Below, piece after piece: positions 34,957 to 44,162 of a stretch of 64,000 nt of DNA (the stretch's first letter is position 1; the number at the start of each line of letters is the position of its first letter). The stretch spans positions 5,828,001 through 5,892,000 of the forward strand of contig CAWJNV010000002.1 of NCBI GenBank assembly GCA_963844325.1, given 5' to 3'. The DNA comes from CADCTQ01 sp963844325. GTDB lineage: Bacteria; Bacteroidota; Bacteroidia; Cytophagales; 172606-1. The translations under genes were made by a program, and so were the position numbers. Under the pieces are notes generated by a model. It did no database searches. It was given only the letters and a program-made list of their open reading frames with translations, and was not told the origin of the DNA.

Positions 34957-35457
34957 ATGGAAAACAAACCCTTCGTTGACGTCCTCATGCTGGCCGTCTC
35001 CCTGCTCGGCACCGTCCTTTTCTGCCGTTTCCTCTTCCGCCACCCGCACTTTACGGGGCGCAAGGCCGCTCTTTTCGCCATGGTATTCTTCGCCATGAAC
35101 CCGTTCATGAACCTGTGGGCGCACGAATTTGCCATCGGCATCTCCGCTTTCGTCCGCTGGCAGCAGGGGCTTTTCGTGTACGACTTCCGGTTCTATTCGC
35201 TCATGCTGCTCGGGGCGGTGTTCATCGGGCTGGGCGGCTACCTGCTGGCGCAACTGGGCGAGCTGAGCCGGGGCGTAGCTACGGCCCCCCGGTCCATCCG
35301 CCGGGTCTGCCTCCTGCAAATGCTGTGCAGCCTGCCCCTGTTTCCCCTCAACCCCATCGGCCTGATGCCCGTCCTGGCCTCCCTCGGCGTGCTGACCGTC
35401 CTCTTTTTCGCCACCCGCCGCGCCCCCCGGCCCGCATCCGCCGCAGTCACGGCGTAA
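34957..35457 (+). CDS. Small multi-pass membrane protein of unknown function
   Basis: A 166-residue inner-membrane protein with four predicted helices (DVLMLAVSLLGTVLFCRFLF, ALFAMVFFAMNPFMNLWAHE, SLMLLGAVFIGLGGYLLAQL, LMPVLASLGVLTVLFFATR). No family is recognised. It ends 22 bp before a LytS-type kinase gene on the same strand and is likely co-transcribed with it. The frame is open 102 codons upstream through repeat DNA; the ATG at 34957 is chosen because the protein-like sequence begins there. Confidence 0.7.
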   Translation: MENKPFVDVLMLAVSLLGTVLFCRFLFRHPHFTGRKAALFAMVFFAMNPFMNLWAHEFAIGISAFVRWQQGLFVYDFRFYSLMLLGAVFIGLGGYLLAQLGELSRGVATAPRSIRRVCLLQMLCSLPLFPLNPIGLMPVLASLGVLTVLFFATRRAPRPASAAVTA

Positions 35458-35479
35458 CAGTCGGCGTTTTCGCCGCCAA

Positions 35480-36568
35480 ATGCTTACTTTTAGGAATAAA
35501 CCCTTCCATACCCCTTTGTCCAACCCTTCCCCTTCGCTGCGGCTGCGACTGACCGGCATGCTGGCCCAGATGCTGCTCTTCTTCGTGTTCTTTTACCTGC
35601 GCCCGATCCTGGAGGGGCAGCAGCCGGCCTACAAAGTGATCGGGTGGCTGGTGCTGTTCACGTTCGTGCTGTGGGAAACGGCCCGCCTGGCCGTCCTGGC
35701 GGTGCGGCGGCGGTTGCCGGGCCTGGCCCGGGTGCGCCGCCGGACGCTTACGCTGGCCGCCGTGCTGCTGCCCGTATCGGCCCTCACCGGCAGTTGGCAC
35801 GTGTGGATGGAAGGCTGGCTCGGGCTCGGACAGGGCGCCGCCGGTTCGGTGTACAACTACCTCTTCAGCATCGGCATGACGCTGTTTTTCTCGCAGCTCA
35901 TTGCGGGCGGCTACGAAGCCGTGTACTACCTGGGCCAGTGGCAGCAGTCAGTGCGGGAGGGCGAGGCGCTCAAAAAGATCAACCTCCAGCGCCAGCTCGA
36001 TTCGCTCAAAAACCAGGTGAACCCGCATTTCCTGTTCAACAGCCTCAACTCCCTGTCGGCGCTGGTGGAAGAAGACCCCAAGCGGGCCGTGCGGTTCATC
36101 GAGGAGCTTTCGAACATGTACCGCTACCTGCTGCAAAGCAACGAAAAGGAACTTACCCCGCTGGGTCGCGAACTGGAATTCATCCGCGCGTACCACTACC
36201 TGCTGCAAACCCGCTTCGAAGACGGCCTTCACCTGGCTATCGAGGTGGACCCGGCCCTGGAAAGCTACCTGCTGCCACCGCTCACGCTGCAAATCCTGGT
36301 GGAAAACGCCGTCAAACACAACCGGGTCGCCGCCTCGCAGCCCCTGCACGTACGCATCCACAACGACGCCGGCGACAACCTGGTGGTGGTCAACAACCTC
36401 CAGCTGCGCAAAACGCAGGTGCCCTCCGGCAAAATGGGCCTGGTGAACGTGGCGGCCAAGTACCGCCTGCTCAACCTGCCCGAGCCCGTCATCAACCAGA
36501 CCGCCACGCACTTCCAAGTCATGATCCCCCTGCTCCGCCATGAACAACCTGTCCGTAGTCATCATTGA
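35480..36568 (+). CDS. LytS/YehU-type sensor histidine kinase
   Basis: A 362-residue membrane kinase with four predicted N-terminal helices (MLLFFVFFYLRPIL; VIGWLVLFTFVLWETARLAV; LAAVLLPVSALTGSWHVWME; MTLFFSQLIAGGYEAVYYLG) and a His_kinase domain (KNQVNPHFLFNSLNSLSALV with the phosphorylated His, LPPLTLQILVENAVKHNRVA as N-box, PSGKMGLVNVAAKYRL as a short G-box). The next gene overlaps by 29 bp and encodes the LytTR regulator. Signals are unknown. Confidence 0.93.
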   Translation: MLTFRNKPFHTPLSNPSPSLRLRLTGMLAQMLLFFVFFYLRPILEGQQPAYKVIGWLVLFTFVLWETARLAVLAVRRRLPGLARVRRRTLTLAAVLLPVSALTGSWHVWMEGWLGLGQGAAGSVYNYLFSIGMTLFFSQLIAGGYEAVYYLGQWQQSVREGEALKKINLQRQLDSLKNQVNPHFLFNSLNSLSALVEEDPKRAVRFIEELSNMYRYLLQSNEKELTPLGRELEFIRAYHYLLQTRFEDGLHLAIEVDPALESYLLPPLTLQILVENAVKHNRVAASQPLHVRIHNDAGDNLVVVNNLQLRKTQVPSGKMGLVNVAAKYRLLNLPEPVINQTATHFQVMIPLLRHEQPVRSHH

Positions 36569-37337
36569 AGACGAAGCCCTGGCCGCCCGCCGCCTGGGCA
36601 AGATGCTGGCCGACATCCAGCCCGACGCCCGGGTAGTGGCCGTGCTCGACAGCATCGAGGCGTCGGTGGCGTGGCTGGCCGCCAACCCCCGCCCCGCCCT
36701 CATCCTGATGGACATTGAACTGGTGGACGGCCAGAGCTTCGAGATCTTCGACCGCGTGGCGGTGGATTGCCCGGTGATCTTCACCACGGCCTACGACGAG
36801 TACGCCATCCGGGCCTTCAAGGTCAACAGCATCGACTACCTGCTCAAGCCGGTGACCGAAAAGGACCTGCGGCAGAGCCTCGAAAAGCTGGGCCGCCTGC
36901 GCACGGTGTTTGCCGGGCCCGACCACGCCCGGCTCCAGGTGGCGGCCCTGCTGCGCGAACTGACGGCCGGGCCGGCTCCGGGCAGCGGCCCGGCCGCGTA
37001 CCGCGACCGCATCCTGGTAAAGCAGGGACAACGCCTGTTTTCGATCACCACCGCCGAGGTGGCTTACTTCTGCACCCGCGAAAAGCTCAACTACGTACGG
37101 GCCCGCGACGGCCGGCAGTGCCTGGTGGACTACTCCCTCGACGAACTCGAAAAGTCCCTCGACCCGCGGCAGTTTTTCCGGGCCAACCGCCAGTTCATCG
37201 TCGGCTTCGGCGCCGTGGAACGCGTAAGCCTGTACTTCAACGGCAAGCTCAAGGTCATGCTCAACCCCGTGCCCGACGAGGACGTGGTCATCAGCCGCGA
37301 CAAGGCCGCCGAGTTCCGGCAATGGCTGGGGGAGTAA
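36540..37337 (+). CDS. LytTR-type response regulator
   Basis: A 265-residue DNA-binding regulator. Receiver: SVVIIEDEALAARRLGKML, phosphoacceptor ALILMDIELVDGQS, FTTAYDEYAIRAFKVNSIDY, LLKPV. LytTR domain (about 155-260): DRILVKQGQRLFSITTAEVA, YFCTREKLNYVRARDGRQCL, LDPRQFFRANRQFIVG, ending VISRDKAAEFRQWLGE. Coupled by overlap to the kinase upstream. Its stop codon lies in the left arm of the inverted-repeat element at 37336. Confidence 0.94.
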   Translation: MNNLSVVIIEDEALAARRLGKMLADIQPDARVVAVLDSIEASVAWLAANPRPALILMDIELVDGQSFEIFDRVAVDCPVIFTTAYDEYAIRAFKVNSIDYLLKPVTEKDLRQSLEKLGRLRTVFAGPDHARLQVAALLRELTAGPAPGSGPAAYRDRILVKQGQRLFSITTAEVAYFCTREKLNYVRARDGRQCLVDYSLDELEKSLDPRQFFRANRQFIVGFGAVERVSLYFNGKLKVMLNPVPDEDVVISRDKAAEFRQWLGE

Positions 37338-37710
37338 AAAAATCGTTGTTCGTTGTTGGTTGTTCGATGCGTTAAATTAGCGTTGCCGCCAGGTACAAAC
37401 AGCCGTGCCCACCAAATCCGTAGCTATCGGGAACACTGTACTGATGTGTGTAAAATGAAAAAAGTATTCAAAGATATCCATTCGAAATACGGCCACTACT
37501 TTCCGGCGGACCTGTGGGCCTTTCTGATCATCGTTCTCATTTTGCTCGTCGGCATCCTTTACATCAGCACCACCTAGACCGGACGCGCCTAACCGTACCC
37601 GCCGAACGCGTAGCTACCGGGAAAATGGATAAGGGTGCTGTTTGTGCCTGACGCCAACACTAGCTTAACGCATCGCACAACGAACAACCAAAAACGAACA
37701 ACGATTTTTA
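37336..37710. mobile_element. MITE-like inverted-repeat element carrying a 40-codon ORF
   Basis: The two ends match over about 70-100 bp as imperfect inverted repeats: outer words TCGTTGTTCGTTGTTGGTTG and its inverse, then ATGCGTTAA.TAGCGTTG, GCC.CCAGG.ACAAACAGC, and CCGGTAGCTA-like ends. Unlike most family D hairpins, the arms extend past the 7-mer repeats into unique sequence. It sits exactly between the stop codons of two convergent genes. Confidence 0.6.
37455..37577 (+). CDS. Small single-pass membrane protein (40 aa)
   Basis: MKKVFKDIHSKYGHYFPADL followed by a strong membrane helix (WAFLIIVLILLVGILYIST). The N-terminus is basic and aromatic, the C-terminus ends right after the helix. 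It is the only convincing ORF inside the inverted-repeat element 37336-37710. No family is recognised. The open frame extends 34 codons upstream, but that part lies in the repeat arm. Confidence 0.5.
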   Translation: MKKVFKDIHSKYGHYFPADLWAFLIIVLILLVGILYISTT

Positions 37711-38883
37711 CTCCCCTGCCTTCGGCTGCTTCTTGCTGCCCTCGTACATGTCGAAGCGCATGAAGCGGCATTCGAGGGGGCCGTTGAAGACGGGAATCTT
37801 GCGCGAGGGACGCAGGCCGATGCGTTTGAGGGCTTCAATGTTGGAACTGATTACCCAGCCCGTGTAGCCCTTGTATTTCTGCTTGAACGTGTCGCCGATG
37901 CTCGCATAGAGGCCGATGATGTCCTCGTCCTGGTGCATCCGTTCGCCGTAGGGTGGGTTGAGCACCAGCATGCCCGGTCCGGGCGGCGGCTCGAAGTCCT
38001 GGAAGGCCGCGTTGTGGATGGTGATCACGTCGTCGAGCTTGGCGAGTTTCACGTTTTCGCGGGCCTTGCGCACCACGTTCCGCGAGATTTCCACCCCGAT
38101 CAGTTGCACCGGGTGGTCGGAAATCTTCTTCATCGAAATGTCGTAGATCTTGTCCCACAGGTCGGCGTCGTAATCCTTCCACCGCTGGAAGCCGAATTCT
38201 TCGCGGTAGTAGCCCGGCGGAATGTTGCAGGCCAGCAGCCCCGCCTCGATGAGAATGGTGCCCGAGCCGCACATCGGGTCAATGAAGGTCGAACGCCGGT
38301 CCCAGCCGCTGAGCAGCACCAGCCCGGCGGCCAGCACCTCGTTGATGGGCGCGAGGTTGGTCTGGTCGCGGTAGCCCCGCTTGTGCAGCGAGTCGCCCGA
38401 GCTGTCGAGCGACACCGTGCAGGCGTCGCCCTGAATGAGCAGGTGGATGCGCAGGTCGGGCCGGTCGAGGTCCACCGAGGGGCGCTGCCCGTACGCCTCC
38501 CGGAACTGGTCCACGATGGCGTCTTTGGCCTTCAGCGACAGGAACTGCGAGTGGGTAAACAGGTCCGAGCTAAGCACCGTGTCCACGGCCAGCGTACCCG
38601 CCACGTCGAGGTACTCCGACCAGTCGATGCGCCGGATCTGGTCGTAGAGCTGCGCTTCATTTTTCACCGTGAAGGTTTTCAGCGGCCGCAGCACCCGCAG
38701 GGCCGTCCGCAGGTTGAGGTTGGCCTTGTACATGAAGCCCTGATCCCCGGCAAAGGCCACCGCCCGGTTGAGTTTTTGGAGGTCCCGCGCCCCCAGTTTA
38801 AGCAGTTCTTCGGCCAGAATGTCCTCCAGGCCATACATGGTGGTGGCTACCATCCGGAAATCCCGCGTCGTTTCTCGTGCCAT
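37708..38883 (-). CDS. THUMP-domain class I SAM-dependent rRNA methyltransferase (RlmL-like)
   Basis: A 391-residue methyltransferase, likely forming m2G on 23S rRNA. N-terminal ferredoxin-like/THUMP part (DFRMVATTMYGLEDILAEEL, VKNEAQLYDQIRRIDWSEYL, RPDLRIHLLIQGDACTVSLD), then the catalytic domain with RGYRDQTNLAPINEVLAAGL, the SAM-binding block FIDPMCGSGTILIEAGLLAC, VQLIGVEISRNVVRKARENV and the N-acceptor motif MLVLNPPYGERM. Length is that of the methyltransferase half of E. coli RlmKL. ATG 38883 is preceded by TACCTTTG only 4 bp upstream, so the mRNA may be leaderless. Confidence 0.93.
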   Translation of the reverse strand: MARETTRDFRMVATTMYGLEDILAEELLKLGARDLQKLNRAVAFAGDQGFMYKANLNLRTALRVLRPLKTFTVKNEAQLYDQIRRIDWSEYLDVAGTLAVDTVLSSDLFTHSQFLSLKAKDAIVDQFREAYGQRPSVDLDRPDLRIHLLIQGDACTVSLDSSGDSLHKRGYRDQTNLAPINEVLAAGLVLLSGWDRRSTFIDPMCGSGTILIEAGLLACNIPPGYYREEFGFQRWKDYDADLWDKIYDISMKKISDHPVQLIGVEISRNVVRKARENVKLAKLDDVITIHNAAFQDFEPPPGPGMLVLNPPYGERMHQDEDIIGLYASIGDTFKQKYKGYTGWVISSNIEALKRIGLRPSRKIPVFNGPLECRFMRFDMYEGSKKQPKAGE

Positions 38884-38887
38884 CGTG

Positions 38888-38895
38888 CAAAGGTA
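38888..38895 (-). promoter_or_regulatory. -7 box immediately before the methyltransferase start
   Basis: Minus strand TACCTTTG then CACG and the ATG. Transcription would begin at or next to the start codon. Confidence 0.5.
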
Positions 38896-38904
38896 CAGGT
38901 TTGT

Positions 38905-39030
38905 CCCGGTCAAGAGACATGAGACATTAGACATAAGACGGGAGACCCGCACCGGGTGTTTTCGGTCTAACGTCTCGTGTCTAACATCTCATGTCTAAAA
39001 TCTCATATCTCATGCCTCCTATCTCCCGTC
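38905..39030. repeat. Family D heptamer hairpin (AGACATA vocabulary)
   Basis: Left arm AAGAGACATGAGACATTAGA, CATAAGACGGGAGAC; right arm GTCTAACGTCTCGTGTCTAA, CATCTCATGTCTAAAATCTC. Here it lies between divergent genes, so these hairpins are not only terminators. Confidence 0.8.
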
Positions 39031-39083
39031 TCCCGAATGGCATTTTTCTGACAAATAACATAAAAATCTGTATTCAAATTATC

Positions 39084-39113
39084 TTGCATTTCGTGTACAA
39101 AAATTTATATTTG
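39084..39113 (+). promoter_or_regulatory. Promoter of the susC/susD operon
   Basis: TTG (39084-39086), 19-bp spacer, TATATTTG (39106-39113): an exact Bacteroidota-type promoter, leaving a leader of about 115 nt before the SusC start at 39234. Confidence 0.7.
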
Positions 39114-39233
39114 ATTACCAATCTGGTCTATAGCCATCCTATCCTGTTGATAGACAACCGCCTACGCGTCGCGCCGTGCCGGGCGGCACCCCAAAAAACT
39201 GATTCGTAGTCACGCTTAAACAAACCCCACTTT

Positions 39234-42200
39234 ATGCGAAACCATTGCTTCACCCCCGCCTGCCGCAGCATCGGGCTCTTGCTCCTGCTGGTCTGCGGCC
39301 TGGCCGGGCAGCCGGTGGCCCAGACCACCCTTACGGGAAAAGTCATTTCCGGAGAAAACAACGCTGCCCTGCCGGGGGTCAACGTGACCGTGAAGGGCAC
39401 CACCACCGGCACCACCACCGGCGCCGACGGCACCTACAGCCTGGGGGCTCCGGCCAACAGTACGCTGGTATTCAGCTTCATCGGCTTCGTGAGCGAAGAA
39501 GTCGCCGTGGGCAACCGCACGGTCGTAGACGTGACCCTCAATCCCGACATCAAGGCGCTGTCGGAGGTGGTGGTGATCGGCTACGGCGAACGGGAACGCA
39601 AGGACCTGACCGGCGCCATTACGTCGGTAAACGCCCGGGAAATCACCAGCAACCCCATTGCCAGCGTGGACCAAGCGTTGCAGGGCCGCGTGTCGGGGGT
39701 GCAGATCACCACCACCAGCGGCGACCCGGGGGCGCGGCAAACGATCCGCATCCGGGGCGTGGGCACGCTGGGCAACAACGACCCGCTGATCGTGATTGAC
39801 GGCCTGCCCGTGGCGGAAAACGAAATCGGGAACCTCCAGGATACGCCCAACCCGCTGGCCCTGATCAACCCCGCCGACATTGAATCGGTGGACGTGCTCA
39901 AAGACGCTTCGGCGGCGGCCATCTACGGCATCCGGGGCTCCAACGGGGTCATCATCATCACCACCAAAAAAGGCAAACAGGGCAGGGCCCGCGTCGGCTT
40001 CGACATGTACCGGGGCGTGCAGCAGGTCCGCAAGTTCTACGACGTGCTGGGCACGCAGGCATACGCCGCCCTGGTGCGCGAAACCTACGCCAACGGCGGA
40101 CGCGGCGGCTACCGGCGCAACTGCCCCGATCCCACCGGCCAAGCGTGCGAAGGGTACATCCTCGACGACGTGTTCGACCCGGCCTTTGCCGGCAACCTGC
40201 TCGGCGTGGAACAGGACTGGCAGCGGGCCATTTACAACCGGAACGCCCTGATCGAAAACTACAACCTCTCCGTGTCGGGCGCCAACGACAACGCCGACTA
40301 CAGCATTTCGGGTGGGTTCTTCCAGCAGGAAGGCCTCAAAAAGTACGACGGCCTGCGCCGCTTCACGTTCAACACCAATACCAACATGAAGGTGGGCAAC
40401 GTGCTGCGCATCGGGCAGACGCTCAAAGCCGCCATTACCAACGACGACAACTCGGGCGGCGAATTCGTGATCGGCTCCTTCGGTGATGCCGGCCGGGCCT
40501 CCCCCATGCAGGCGCTGTTCAACCCCGCCCTGCCCGGCGGCTGGGAGATCGTCAGCAATTCGCCCACCGGCCCGTTCGGCCCGCGGGTAACCGCCCCGTT
40601 TATCAACACCACCCCCAACTGGCTGGCCCGCGCCGCCGGCCGCGAGTCGGCAGTAAACTCCACCCGCATCCTGGGCAACGTGTACGCCGAAGTGGAGCCG
40701 CTCCCGGGCCTCAAGTTCCGGGGCAACCTGGGGCTCGACTACCTGACTTCCCGCAACACGGACTTTTCCCTGAGCGACCTGCAATACGGCGGCAGCCAGA
40801 ACCAGCGCAACAACTACGGCGAACGGAACCTGGAACGCTACAACCTGATTACGGAACTGACGGGCTCCTACGCCCGCAGCTTCGGTGAACACAACTTCTC
40901 GGTGCTGGCCGGGATTCTCAACCAGAAGTACCGCCTGTACGGCATCACGGCTTCGGGCTCCGACCTGCCCAGCAACGACCCGGCCCTGCGGCAGGTGCAG
41001 TTCGACCAGAACCCAGACACCCAGCCGCTGGCCGAAAACTTCGCCGACCAGTGGGCGTTGCAGGGTTACATCGGCCGCCTGAGCTGGAACTTCCGCGAAC
41101 GTTACTACGTGGATGCGACCATCCGCCGCGACGGCTCTTCCCGGTTCGCGCCCGGCAACCGCTGGGGCACTTTCCCGGGCTTTTCGGCCGCCTGGCGCAT
41201 CAGTCAGGAACCCTTCATGCAGAACATTCCCTTCCTGAGCGACCTGAAGCTGCGCGCCGGGTGGGGCCAGCTGGGCAACCAGGAAACGCAGGCCTTCGCC
41301 TTCCTTTCGTTCCTGTCGGTGAAGGGCGACTACATCCTGGGCGAAAAGCAATTATCGACCGGCACGGCGTTCGTGCCCAACTTCGCCAACCGGGACATCG
41401 GCTGGGAAACCAGCAACCAGACCAACGTCGGCTTGGACGCGGGCCTGTTCAACAACAAGCTGAGTGTTACCTTCGATTTCTTCATCAAACAGACCAACGA
41501 CATCCTTACCAACGTGCGCCTGCCCCTGGTGACCGGCGTGGGCGGGGGCACGGCCGTCAACGCGGCCTCCGTGCGCAACAGCGGCGTGGAACTGGAACTG
41601 GGCTACCAGAACCAGATCGGGGCCTTTACCTACAACCTGTCGGGCAACTTTACCGCCCTGCGCAACCGCGTAACCGACCTGGGCTTCAGCGACCCCATCA
41701 CCATCGGGGCGTTCCGCACGGAGGTGGGCCGGCCCGTCGGCTACCTCTACGGCTACCAGACGGACGGCATCTTCCAGACGCAGGCCGAACTCGACGAGTA
41801 CCGATCGCGCATTGAAGACAGTCAGTCTTCCCCCGATGCGGCCCCGGGCGACATCCGCTTCGTGGACAACAACGGCCCGGCCGCCGACGATGCCCCGCGG
41901 GGGACGTATTTCTCGGGGCAGCCCGACGGCGTGGTGGATGCCAACGACCGCACCTACCTGGGTAAAACCATTCCGGACGTGTACTACGGTTTCACGCTGG
42001 GGGGCGGCTGGAAAGGATTTGACCTGAGCATCTTCTTCCAGGGCGTGGGGGGTATAAGCGTCTACAACGCCGTGCGGGGCACGGGTGGCCCCCTGGGCGG
42101 CGACGTGAACGGCGGGGAATCCATGAACGGCGGCACCAACAGCTGGGCCACCACGCGCAACCGCTGGACCGGTCCCGGCACGAGCAACGGGATGCCCCGC

Positions 42201-42521
42201 GCGGTGGTCGGCGACCCCAACAACAACAACCGCTTCTCCAACCGCTGGGTGGAAAACGGCTCCTTCCTGCGCTTGAAAAACCTGCAGGTGGGCTACGCAA
42301 TCCCGGCGGTCTTGCTGCAGAAGGTGAAGATGAACAACCTGCGCGTGTACCTGAGCGCCCAGAACCTGGCCGTCATCACCGGGTACTCCGGCCTCGACCC
42401 CGAAGTGCAGGGCAGCAGTACCGACAGTGCCCTGCAGGGCAGTTCGCTCGACAACGGCACCGACAACGGCCTTACGCCGCTGCCCCGCGTGCTTACCATC
42501 GGCCTGAGCGCCGGCTTCTGA
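39234..42521 (+). CDS. SusC/RagA family TonB-linked outer-membrane protein
   Basis: A 1095-residue nutrient-uptake channel. Signal peptide SIGLLLLLVCGLAGQPVAQT; carboxypeptidase-D-like domain (about 33-105, LTGKVISGENNAALPGVNVT); SusC marker SEVVVIGYGERERKDLTGAI at about 118-137; plug with GRVSGVQITTTSGDPGARQT and IRIRGVGTLGNNDPLIVIDG, and ILKDASAAAIYGIRGSNGVI-type motif; 22-strand barrel ending LPRVLTIGLSAGF. Paired with the SusD gene 30 bp downstream. There is no adjacent glycoside hydrolase or peptidase, so substrate is unknown. Confidence 0.96.
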   Translation: MRNHCFTPACRSIGLLLLLVCGLAGQPVAQTTLTGKVISGENNAALPGVNVTVKGTTTGTTTGADGTYSLGAPANSTLVFSFIGFVSEEVAVGNRTVVDVTLNPDIKALSEVVVIGYGERERKDLTGAITSVNAREITSNPIASVDQALQGRVSGVQITTTSGDPGARQTIRIRGVGTLGNNDPLIVIDGLPVAENEIGNLQDTPNPLALINPADIESVDVLKDASAAAIYGIRGSNGVIIITTKKGKQGRARVGFDMYRGVQQVRKFYDVLGTQAYAALVRETYANGGRGGYRRNCPDPTGQACEGYILDDVFDPAFAGNLLGVEQDWQRAIYNRNALIENYNLSVSGANDNADYSISGGFFQQEGLKKYDGLRRFTFNTNTNMKVGNVLRIGQTLKAAITNDDNSGGEFVIGSFGDAGRASPMQALFNPALPGGWEIVSNSPTGPFGPRVTAPFINTTPNWLARAAGRESAVNSTRILGNVYAEVEPLPGLKFRGNLGLDYLTSRNTDFSLSDLQYGGSQNQRNNYGERNLERYNLITELTGSYARSFGEHNFSVLAGILNQKYRLYGITASGSDLPSNDPALRQVQFDQNPDTQPLAENFADQWALQGYIGRLSWNFRERYYVDATIRRDGSSRFAPGNRWGTFPGFSAAWRISQEPFMQNIPFLSDLKLRAGWGQLGNQETQAFAFLSFLSVKGDYILGEKQLSTGTAFVPNFANRDIGWETSNQTNVGLDAGLFNNKLSVTFDFFIKQTNDILTNVRLPLVTGVGGGTAVNAASVRNSGVELELGYQNQIGAFTYNLSGNFTALRNRVTDLGFSDPITIGAFRTEVGRPVGYLYGYQTDGIFQTQAELDEYRSRIEDSQSSPDAAPGDIRFVDNNGPAADDAPRGTYFSGQPDGVVDANDRTYLGKTIPDVYYGFTLGGGWKGFDLSIFFQGVGGISVYNAVRGTGGPLGGDVNGGESMNGGTNSWATTRNRWTGPGTSNGMPRAVVGDPNNNNRFSNRWVENGSFLRLKNLQVGYAIPAVLLQKVKMNNLRVYLSAQNLAVITGYSGLDPEVQGSSTDSALQGSSLDNGTDNGLTPLPRVLTIGLSAGF

Positions 42522-42551
42522 CCTCCTTCCACCCACCAAAGACCTGACGCC

Positions 42552-44162
42552 ATGCATAAGAAATTCATATTCCTCCTTACCGCCTGCCTGGCCTGCCTGG
42601 GCAGTTGCAACGATAAAGCCCTGGACCTCAAGCCGCAGGGCACGCTTACCGAAGTGACCTACTTCGAAAAAGGCGACGACTACAACCGGGCCGTGCTGGG
42701 CACGTACGCCAAGATCGTGTGGCTGTACCAGAGCTTCGTGTGCTGCAGCGGCTACACGGCCGGCGACCCGCACTATTCCCTCGTGCTGATGGCCGACGAC
42801 GACCTCACCGAGCAGAACAGCAACCAGGTGGACCGCTTCGACGTGAACCCCACGCAGGACCCCTTCGGCAACGCGTTCCGGCTGGTGTACCAGGTGATCT
42901 TCCGGGCCAACGTGGTGCTGCAAAAACTGGAGGAGAACGGCCCGAAGGTGATTGCCGGCGGGCTGATGACCCAGCAGGAAGCCGATACCTACCGGGGCGA
43001 GGCGCTGTTCCTGCGTGCGTACGCGTACTGGCTGGCCTACAACATCTGGGAAAACGCCCCCATCGTGAACCAGCGTTTTACCAACTTCGGCGGCATCTCC
43101 ACGCCCAACGCCACCGGGGCCGAACTCCTGGCCCTGCTTAGGACCGACCTCGACGCGGCCGAGGACCTGCTGCCGGTGGGGCCCAGGGGCTGGAACGCCG
43201 ACAACCGGGGCCGCGTCACCAGCGGCGGCGCCAAGATACTGCTCGGAAAAGTCCTGGTGGCGGCCGGTGAGTACGGGCCCGCCGCCGCCAAGCTGGCCGA
43301 GATCGAACCGCAGGGCTACAAGCTGATGCCCAATTTCGAGCAGAATTTCCGGCTGGGCAGCGAAAACAACGACGAGTCGCTGTTCGAACTCCAGTGGGGG
43401 GCCTCGCCGGGCTTTTCCAACGGCTACCTCGACAACGACTTCTTCGACGTGGTGGGTACGCTGGGCGGCAACCGCACGATGATGCTGGTCAACCGCAACC
43501 TGGGGCGGAGCTACTACCCCACGCAGGCGCTGCAAGGGGCTTTTAACCCCCTGGACCCCCGCCGCCGCCTGACCCTCTACGCGCCGGGCGACACCATCAG
43601 CGTGTACGAACAGGACGGCGTCCGGCAGGTGGAACTGTACCGCCCGGGCTTGTCCACCACCGGTTCGCACGTAGCCAAGTACGTGAAGTTTGACGGGCAG
43701 GACGCCCGCCGCGGGGCGTACCCCAATGCCACCGATAACGTGGACTACAACAATGAACGCGTATTCCGGCTGGCCGACGCCCTCCTGCTGCGGGCCGAAG
43801 CCCTGCTCGAATCGGGCGGTTCCACCACGGAGGTGATCGGCCTCATCAACCGCATCCGGGAGCGGGCCCGCAACTCAACGCCGACCGGCACGCCTGCCGC
43901 CGAGCCCGCCAACCGGCCCGCCACCGTAACGGACCGCAACGTGATCCACGGCTGGATCCGGGAGGAACGGCGGCTGGAACTGGCCTTCGAAGGGCATCGC
44001 CTCTGGGACCTGTTCCGCTGGCACCGGGCCGGCAAGATCAACCTCCAGAACTGGAACTGGGGCTCGACCGGGGTAAGCTGGGAACCGAAAAACATCCGCT
44101 TCCCGCTGCCCCAGAGTGAACTCGACATCAACAACGGCCTCAAACAGAACGAAGCGTACTAG
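42552..44162 (+). CDS. RagB/SusD family nutrient-binding lipoprotein
   Basis: A 536-residue surface lipoprotein that acts as the lid of the SusC channel. Signal MHKKFIFLLTACLACLGSC with lipobox LGSC; N-terminal SusD-like part (DLKPQGTLTEVTYFEKGDDY), TPR-like helices with AEALFLRAYAYW-type motif (RGEALFLRAYAYWLAYNIWE), and the C-terminal family end VIHGWIREERRLELAFEGHR, LWDLFRWHRAGKI, FPLPQSELDINNGLKQN. Its stop codon overlaps that of the convergent MOSC gene (CTAG). Confidence 0.96.
   Translation: MHKKFIFLLTACLACLGSCNDKALDLKPQGTLTEVTYFEKGDDYNRAVLGTYAKIVWLYQSFVCCSGYTAGDPHYSLVLMADDDLTEQNSNQVDRFDVNPTQDPFGNAFRLVYQVIFRANVVLQKLEENGPKVIAGGLMTQQEADTYRGEALFLRAYAYWLAYNIWENAPIVNQRFTNFGGISTPNATGAELLALLRTDLDAAEDLLPVGPRGWNADNRGRVTSGGAKILLGKVLVAAGEYGPAAAKLAEIEPQGYKLMPNFEQNFRLGSENNDESLFELQWGASPGFSNGYLDNDFFDVVGTLGGNRTMMLVNRNLGRSYYPTQALQGAFNPLDPRRRLTLYAPGDTISVYEQDGVRQVELYRPGLSTTGSHVAKYVKFDGQDARRGAYPNATDNVDYNNERVFRLADALLLRAEALLESGGSTTEVIGLINRIRERARNSTPTGTPAAEPANRPATVTDRNVIHGWIREERRLELAFEGHRLWDLFRWHRAGKINLQNWNWGSTGVSWEPKNIRFPLPQSELDINNGLKQNEAY

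Noticed and set aside
39216..43670. Long minus-strand ORFs (711 and 772 codons) opposite SusC/SusD
   Set aside because: Shadows of the SusC and SusD genes, which have unambiguous family motifs on the plus strand.
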